Source: Cellvibrionaceae bacterium
GTDB lineage: Bacteria; Pseudomonadota; Gammaproteobacteria; Pseudomonadales; Cellvibrionaceae
Length of the DNA: 64,000 bases
Assembly: GCA_021151825.1 (NCBI GenBank)
Contig: JAGKWQ010000003.1
Coordinates: 248,001-312,000, forward strand
Direction: 5' to 3'
Shown: positions 59,725 through 64,000 of the stretch, in pieces
How the letters are laid out: each line of letters begins with the position of its first letter
Position numbering within the stretch: position 1 is the first letter of the stretch
Translations under genes and position numbers: made by a program
The notes under the pieces: generated by a model
Told to the model about the DNA's origin: nothing
Seen by the model: the letters and a program-made list of their open reading frames with translations, nothing else
Databases searched by the model: none

Positions 59725-60843
59725 ATGCAGCCAATCAAGCTTTCAATGCCAATAAAAAACCTAAATGTACTTGCTCATTACGCCTGTGCACTCTGCATTA
59801 GTGCAGCGCTCAGCCTAAAGATCTATGCCCAGGAACCAGCTCCTGAAGCGCAATCCAGTGAAGCCGCTACCAGCACACAATCGAGCGCCGCATCGTCAGA
59901 AGCACCACTTTATGAGTCGCGCGGTATTCGCGATAAAACCCTGATCGCCAATGCCGCCGGAGAGCAGGCGCAATGGCTGGATACAGAGTACGGCAAACTA
60001 CTGGCGTTTTACCGCCCGACTGAAGCAAAAAAAACTCACGGAGTGCTAATACTGTTTCATTCTGCGGAAGATCCCCAAACCTGGCCGCCCATCCTGGAAA
60101 ACTTGCGTGCCAACTTACCCCGTTACGGCTGGGAAACCCTGGCAGTAACCCTGCCACAAAAATACCCGACACCAATTCCCGAGCGTCCCAGCTCGGTTAG
60201 TGCCAGTTCCAGTGCAGCAACCACAGGTGAAGTAACATCGGCAGCACAACCGGAAACTGAACCTACAGCATCGTCTGCAAGCGCAGAAGCAGCAAGCCAG
60301 GCATCATCGTCCTCATCCTCGCAAGTACCGAGAGACATCCTGATCCAGGCTTATGTGCAGGCCGCGTTCAAATTTCTTCAAGATAAAGGCCAATTTAATG
60401 CGGTATTACTGGTCGATAACAGTTCAGCCACTCAAGTGCTGCAACAACTATTGCCGCAAATAAAGGAAAACCCCAAGGATCCCAATACTATTGATGGTCC
60501 TATCCAGGCACTGGCAATCACCAATCTGCAAAGCCAGGAGCAACTCGGCACCAGCGAGCTAACATCGATATTCGCCAATAAACAATTGCCGGTTCTGGAT
60601 GTTTTTTTTAGTCCCGATGATGCCGAGCAAACCAAAGCGCGCGATCTGCACCGTGCCGTTGCCATGCGGCAAAAGCTGGACAACTACATCCAGGCTTCAT
60701 TGGATAGTCAACCCAAAATTGTCGAAACCGATCCGAGCAGTTTTTTGGCAGCGCGTGTGCGTGGTTTTATGCAACGACATGCCAGCGGGACAGAAGTAAA
60801 GGGGGTAGATGAAAATAAAGTGGGTGGGCAAACCAAACCATAA
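59725..60843 (+). CDS. DUF3530-family secreted protein with Ser/Ala-rich insert
   Basis: 372 aa. A hydrophobic signal-like stretch (~16-36, ending Ile-Tyr-Ala-Gln) follows a positively charged start; Met8 is an alternative start. The remainder resembles the alpha/beta-hydrolase-like DUF3530 family (Gly-Val-Leu-Ile-Leu-Phe-His near 106-112, Trp-Glu-Thr-Leu-Ala-Val-Thr-Leu-Pro near 137). The usual catalytic Ser elbow reads Val-Asp-Asn-Ser-Ser rather than Gly-x-Ser-x-Gly, so activity is doubtful. Two low-complexity Ser/Ala/Glu regions (~38-62 and ~155-205) are typical of linkers in Cellvibrio-type secreted proteins. Confidence 0.75.
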   Translation: MQPIKLSMPIKNLNVLAHYACALCISAALSLKIYAQEPAPEAQSSEAATSTQSSAASSEAPLYESRGIRDKTLIANAAGEQAQWLDTEYGKLLAFYRPTEAKKTHGVLILFHSAEDPQTWPPILENLRANLPRYGWETLAVTLPQKYPTPIPERPSSVSASSSAATTGEVTSAAQPETEPTASSASAEAASQASSSSSSQVPRDILIQAYVQAAFKFLQDKGQFNAVLLVDNSSATQVLQQLLPQIKENPKDPNTIDGPIQALAITNLQSQEQLGTSELTSIFANKQLPVLDVFFSPDDAEQTKARDLHRAVAMRQKLDNYIQASLDSQPKIVETDPSSFLAARVRGFMQRHASGTEVKGVDENKVGGQTKP

Positions 60844-60881
60844 AGAAAAACGGGACCAATCTTCACGATTGATCCCGTTTT
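60842..60881. terminator. Terminator between DUF3530 gene and the DTW side
   Basis: Fifteen-bp arms (60847-60861 and 60867-60881) pair with one imperfect position, 5-nt loop. It ends the plus-strand DUF3530 gene. On the minus strand the imperfect pair becomes a G-U wobble and the T-run is longer (TTTTTCTTT), so it also looks like a terminator for a minus-strand transcript entering from the right. Confidence 0.8.
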
Positions 60882-61092
60882 GTTGATTACCCATCGTGCA
60901 TCCTACACAGACTGGGCGTCTCCCTCTTGCATGACGATCAACTAAGGTGAGCAAAGAATTTAGGCGCTTCCCTTGACCCTACGTGGTCAACCTACCTTCC
61001 CTGACGACCTCCTTGTTAGAAGCCATTTTCAAGTAAATGGCTGCTCGACGATAGTCGCAAAACTCGGTGAATTTTGTAGGAAATTAACCATT
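60847..61092 (-). ncRNA. Candidate structured RNA or long 3' UTR (unrecognised)
   Basis: This gene-free segment between two convergent genes can fold into several hairpins: 61021-61028 with 61035-61042 (8 bp), 60973-60978 with 60985-60990 (6 bp), 60909-60912 with 60918-60921, closed by a strong minus-strand terminator at 60847-60881. The minus strand has six GGA trinucleotides, mostly in A/G-rich runs, reminiscent of CsrB/RsmZ RNAs, but they are not placed in the hexaloops those RNAs show. A GATAAT -10-like box lies at ~61090-61095. It could also be just the 3' UTR of the DTW gene. No match to 6S, 4.5S, RNase P or tmRNA that I recognise. Confidence 0.35.
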
Positions 61093-61168
61093 ATCGACTA
61101 GGGCGTTTGGCTTATAACCAGACGACCATAGCTATTACCTACAGATCACTAATGGATCCAAAACCGAT

Positions 61169-61912
61169 TTAATCAATTAATCGCGCAAGACGCGCATGCA
61201 GTTCGCCAGGTTGTGGCGGAACACAAGCACGAGTAGCCAGATAATGGATGTTAAACAATTCAAAATAATCACGTAGAACTTCTGCGGTCACATCCTCATT
61301 TGCCAACTGCAAGCATAGCGCCGCTGCTTCAGCGGTGGATAAATAATTATCCTGATGGGACTTGCGGACGGCATAACCACGCCCATCCACCTCAGGCAAC
61401 ACTACACAAGGAATCTTCTCCAACCATCGACTTAAATGGAACATACGGCCACTTTGCTTCCAGGTTCCGTCGAGCAAAATGAAAGTATTGATTCTTCCAT
61501 CTACTGGTAAATCACTGATCAACTCGCGCGCGTTAGCAGCAGCTTCATTTGCCTCCTCAGGGAAAACAATCAGGCAGCGGCGTTGCGGATCATTTAACAA
61601 CTTGAGCAATGCCCCATCAGGTTCAGTGCGGCTCCAACAAAAAACATGGGTATGCGCAGGTAATACATCCGCAATCAAACGCCCGGTATTAGTGGGCTTT
61701 AATACCTCATCGCGATGCATCAGTAGAATAAATTCACTGCGTGAATCCAGGGTTGGTCGCCATTGGCAAATACATGCGTAAGCGGCTAGCTGGCAATCTT
61801 CACAACGAACCACTGATTTACCGCGCGCGAGGAATTCGCGCGTAGCTTCGGCCAGGCGACGGGAACGGAGAGACAGGAATTGATTTCTGGTAGAAGAATT
61901 AGTCATGGACAT
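61169..61912 (-). CDS. DTW-domain protein (TapT-like tRNA-uridine aminocarboxypropyltransferase)
   Basis: 247 aa from the ATG at 61912; ATG at 61906 is an alternative and neither has a strong ribosome site. DTW-family features: Cys-Glu-Asp-Cys-x6-Cys-x-Cys zinc-type cluster near residues 37-48, and Leu-Leu-Asp-Gly-Thr-Trp-Lys-Gln (the Asp-x-Thr-Trp motif) near residue 147. E. coli TapT (YfiP) of this family makes acp3U47 in tRNA using SAM. Position gives no further clue. Confidence 0.8.
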   Translation of the reverse strand: MSMTNSSTRNQFLSLRSRRLAEATREFLARGKSVVRCEDCQLAAYACICQWRPTLDSRSEFILLMHRDEVLKPTNTGRLIADVLPAHTHVFCWSRTEPDGALLKLLNDPQRRCLIVFPEEANEAAANARELISDLPVDGRINTFILLDGTWKQSGRMFHLSRWLEKIPCVVLPEVDGRGYAVRKSHQDNYLSTAEAAALCLQLANEDVTAEVLRDYFELFNIHYLATRACVPPQPGELHARLARLID

Positions 61913-62301
61913 CAAACAATAAATAAAACCCTATTATCGGGCAATCACGAGAGAAAAGAGAAGTTTTTATTCAACCAGCCACAGAAACGAACTTGCTGAA
62001 ACACTCAAATACAAGCAACGCCTCAGGGAAACCCAAAAACCATCGTGAAAGCAACCTGAGTTTTTTCACATAAAAATTAAACTTAATGGCATCAATAAAT
62101 ATTTTATACCATTCATATTTATGACCAAATCCGTAGAAAATTATCACAACATGTTATGGAAACCGATTAATTTTATTTTTAATCACTGGAGCCAATAAGC
62201 AATAAATTAAAAAAATTTATTGCAAATATTAGAGAATCTTTACCACCTACAATCCCTCTCAAAACAATAACCAAACTGTTTCTTCAGCCGCTAAAGATCC
62301 T
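61913..62301. other. Gene-free AT-rich intergenic region
   Basis: About 390 bp, clearly more AT-rich than the flanks, between the divergent DTW and LuxR-type genes. Only a 25-codon frame (from ATG at 62121) without context is seen. It probably holds the promoters of both genes. No repeat or RNA gene is recognised. Confidence 0.4.
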
Positions 62302-62321
62302 CACCTCCCATTTGGGTTGTA
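62302..62321 (+). promoter_or_regulatory. Shared inverted-repeat motif upstream of the first LuxR-type gene
   Basis: CACCTCCCATTTGGGTTGTA ends 62 bp before the start codon and 19 bp before a TAAAAT -10-like box (62341-62346), placing it at the -35 region. It matches 14 of 20 positions of the perfect palindrome in the same place before the second paralogue. Confidence 0.5.
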
Positions 62322-62383
62322 AATCCCCCAAAACCCACACTAAAATGCCAAAACAACATAAATTCCGCGATAGGAATAGAGCC

Positions 62384-63568
62384 ATGGCTGGATACGAACT
62401 TGGGGAGTATGAAAGTCGATTGATTGCAGCGATTTATGAAGCGGCGCTGGATTCAACGAAATGGAAAAGTGTTTTGGTGGAGATTTGCCAGGTTATAGAT
62501 GTTGATGAAGCTTCATTATTTTTTTTTGATGCGCAGCATAGCTCGCGCAACTTTACCATTACGGCATATAACACCAATAACGATATGTTTGTTTCACAAC
62601 ACCTTGCGAATGAGGTCAAAAAAATAAAACCTATTTTCATCGACTCACAACCCGGCCAGCTAATGACAGCTGCGTCTATTGCCCAACGGGTAGGCATGAG
62701 TTACGAAGAATATCTTGGTGCGCCCGCTGAAATTACCGAACGCCAGGCGTTTCAAGTGAGGATAGGAATCCCCTTATTAATGGGTGATATTATTTATGCT
62801 GCAATGGGTTTTCATTGCGTGCATGGTGCACCGGACCTTACCAATGACGCCATTAATTTTGTTCACTCATTGAGCCCTCATTTTGTAAGGGCGCTTTCCA
62901 TTCATAATCACATCAGTTTGTTAAGGGCCGAGCATGAGTCACTGGTCGAAGCGATTAAATGTACCAATCTTGCAGTATTTTTATTGGATAAAAATTTACA
63001 AGTACTGTTTGTTAGCCCTGAAGCACAACAATTATTAACCACGCACCCTGCATTGGGTTTAAGCCGCAATATGCGTTTGCAAGCGCACAACCAGAAAGAA
63101 CAATTAAGATTGGAAGCTATATTGGCAGAATTTGCAGACAGCGGATTTTATGCAGATTGTTTAAAAGAAGAAGGGATTTGCCTGGCCCTGGAACACCCGC
63201 AAAAAATTCATCCATTGAAATTATATTTCCTGCCAGTTCAACAACAGGCTACTCACCTGCCAGAAGGCACACCTTGCCTCGCAGTATTTGCCAGTGACCC
63301 GGAGCGAGAGCGATTGGTCTCACCCCACTATTTGCAACAGGCCTATGGATTAACCGTTACCGAAACACAATTAGCGCAATTGCTGCTTAAAGGCCTGAGC
63401 CTTGCCGAGATATCCAACGCACGCAGCACTTCAGCAGAAACGACGCGCTGGCAAGTAAAGCAAATTATGCATAAGACACAAACCCACTCCCAGGCGGAGC
63501 TCGCACGCTTGCTGGTTTTACTCAGCAATGAATTCGCTGATAGTAAAAATCATCTCTCATCAAAATAG
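62384..63568 (+). CDS. LuxR-type helix-turn-helix transcriptional regulator
   Basis: 394 aa from an ATG at 62384 with AGGA 8 bp upstream; the frame runs back to a TTG at 62312. Residues ~1-330 hold an unassigned sensory region: an N-terminal conserved segment (Leu-Ile-x-x-Ile-Tyr-Glu-Ala-Ala-Leu), a probable GAF-like part and a PAS-like part near 220-250 (Ala-Val-Phe-Leu-Leu-Asp-Lys-Asn-Leu-Gln-Val-Leu-Phe). The C-terminal ~60 residues are a LuxR-type helix-turn-helix (Leu-Thr-Val-Thr-Glu-Thr-Gln-Leu-Ala-Gln-Leu-Leu-Leu-Lys-Gly). No receiver or acyl-homoserine-lactone domain is recognised. A paralogue follows immediately. Confidence 0.82.
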   Translation: MAGYELGEYESRLIAAIYEAALDSTKWKSVLVEICQVIDVDEASLFFFDAQHSSRNFTITAYNTNNDMFVSQHLANEVKKIKPIFIDSQPGQLMTAASIAQRVGMSYEEYLGAPAEITERQAFQVRIGIPLLMGDIIYAAMGFHCVHGAPDLTNDAINFVHSLSPHFVRALSIHNHISLLRAEHESLVEAIKCTNLAVFLLDKNLQVLFVSPEAQQLLTTHPALGLSRNMRLQAHNQKEQLRLEAILAEFADSGFYADCLKEEGICLALEHPQKIHPLKLYFLPVQQQATHLPEGTPCLAVFASDPERERLVSPHYLQQAYGLTVTETQLAQLLLKGLSLAEISNARSTSAETTRWQVKQIMHKTQTHSQAELARLLVLLSNEFADSKNHLSSK

Positions 63569-63583
63569 CACTTCTTAAAATCC

Positions 63584-63603
63584 CACCCCCCAAGTGGGGG
63601 GTG
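63584..63603 (+). promoter_or_regulatory. Perfect GC-rich palindrome upstream of the second LuxR-type gene
   Basis: CACCCCCCAAGTGGGGGGTG has perfect 8-bp arms around AAGT. It ends 60 bp before the next start codon and 21 bp before a TATATT -10-like box (63625-63630). Followed by ATTTT it could also terminate the first gene. Similarity to the motif at 62302-62321 in sequence and placement favours an operator or activator site. Confidence 0.55.
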
Positions 63604-63663
63604 ATTTTGCGTGACACAGATCTCTATATTAAGGCCGGATCATCGCCCTGAAAGAGAGACAGC

Positions 63664-64000
63664 CATGAATTCATTATTCGTAACTCCCCCTGTATCTGAG
63701 CGCACGTTGGTTAACCTCATTTATGAAGCAGCCCTGAAACCGGATTTATGGCGGCAAGTGTTAAATGAGCTACGTTTGATTTCCAACGCTGATCAGTGCA
63801 CGTTATTTTTTTACAGCCGCAATGAACCCCATAAAAATTTTGCGACAGCGGCCCGGATTAATGAACAAACTATAACGTTATTCTTAAAAGATTTTATTGA
63901 GCAACAAGCGCGCCATATTTATCGTCAACTGGCGATAATACCGGAAGGTCGATTGGTATCCGACATCGATATAATGGAAATTTCCGGCAACGACTATTCA
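63664..64000 (+). CDS. Second LuxR-type regulator paralogue, truncated by the window end
   Basis: The frame is open from an ATG at 63664 (GAGAGAC upstream) to the window end, 112 codons. The N-terminus parallels the preceding regulator: Leu-Val-Asn-Leu-Ile-Tyr-Glu-Ala-Ala-Leu, a Trp at the same spacing, then Asp-Gln-Cys-Thr-Leu-Phe-Phe-Tyr matching Glu-Ala-Ser-Leu-Phe-Phe-Phe. The two are therefore tandem paralogues. The helix-turn-helix itself is beyond the window, so the class is inferred. Confidence 0.75.

Noticed and set aside
1..64000. tRNA, rRNA, CRISPR arrays, insertion sequences, prophage or attachment sites
   Set aside because: No cloverleaf, direct-repeat array, transposase or integrase coding sequence was seen on either strand.

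Overview
The window reads as the chromosome of a free-living, respiring gammaproteobacterium, most likely a relative of Cellvibrio (Cellvibrionaceae). This placement is an inference. It rests on the trpG-trpD-trpC / vfr / osmC / coq7 gene neighbourhood resembling that of Pseudomonas, a cbb3 oxidase preceded by a perfect FNR/ANR box, a secreted GH3 glycosidase, and Ser/Ala-rich linkers. Nearly all of the sequence is coding. I see no rRNA or tRNA genes, insertion sequences, prophage or CRISPR.

Layout. (1) 0.2-1.9 kb: an Omp85-like outer-membrane protein. (2) 2.0-11.1 kb: the cbb3 oxidase assembly operon ccoG-ccoH-ccoI-ccoS plus a DsbD_2/TauE-like membrane protein with a His/Met-rich tail, followed by the structural operon ccoN-ccoO-ccoQ-ccoP. 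(3) 11.2-17.3 kb: argG, a dCache chemoreceptor, sbcB, a beta-carbonic anhydrase and phhB. (4) 17.4-21.8 kb: two adjacent membrane sensor proteins. The second carries a FixL-like PAS domain that keeps the heme-ligand positions, but its kinase part is degenerate. (5) 21.8-33.9 kb: one chemosensory cluster, transcribed on the minus strand in the order short membrane MCP, two STAS proteins, a receiver-PPM phosphatase-HATPase protein, cheY, cheA, cheW, a soluble multi-PAS MCP, cheR, cheD, cheB. It joins a complete adaptation-competent chemotaxis core to a complete RsbU/RsbW/RsbV-like partner-switching module (HsbR/HsbA or CrsR/CrsA type). I consider it the most interesting system here. (6) 34-40 kb: class I fumarase, a coiled-coil membrane protein, Fe-SOD, groES-groEL under a recognisable heat-shock promoter, and fxsA. 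(7) 40-50 kb: a DUF481 outer-membrane protein, an alkyltransferase-like protein, ampG, yajQ, ampE, ampD, a Ycf46-like AAA+ ATPase and the GH3 enzyme. (8) 50-59.6 kb: coq7, osmC-like, vfr/crp, a lipoprotein serine hydrolase, a membrane AraC regulator, trpC-trpD-trpG-trpE and rpe. (9) 59.7-64 kb: a DUF3530 protein, a structured gene-free segment that may encode an RNA, a DTW-domain protein, and two tandem LuxR-type paralogues with matching promoter motifs, the second cut by the window end.

How the genes work together. The cco operons build and copper-load a high-affinity oxidase, probably induced by an FNR-type regulator. The sensors next door may read oxygen, heme or redox state. The chemosensory cluster probably passes receptor input through CheA to CheY and to the receiver-phosphatase, which would set the phosphorylation state of one or both STAS proteins. 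AmpG, AmpE and AmpD belong to peptidoglycan recycling. The trp genes form the usual anthranilate-to-indole-glycerol-phosphate branch.

Starts were moved from the longest open frame where a Shine-Dalgarno sequence or family conservation indicated a different codon; this is stated in each entry.
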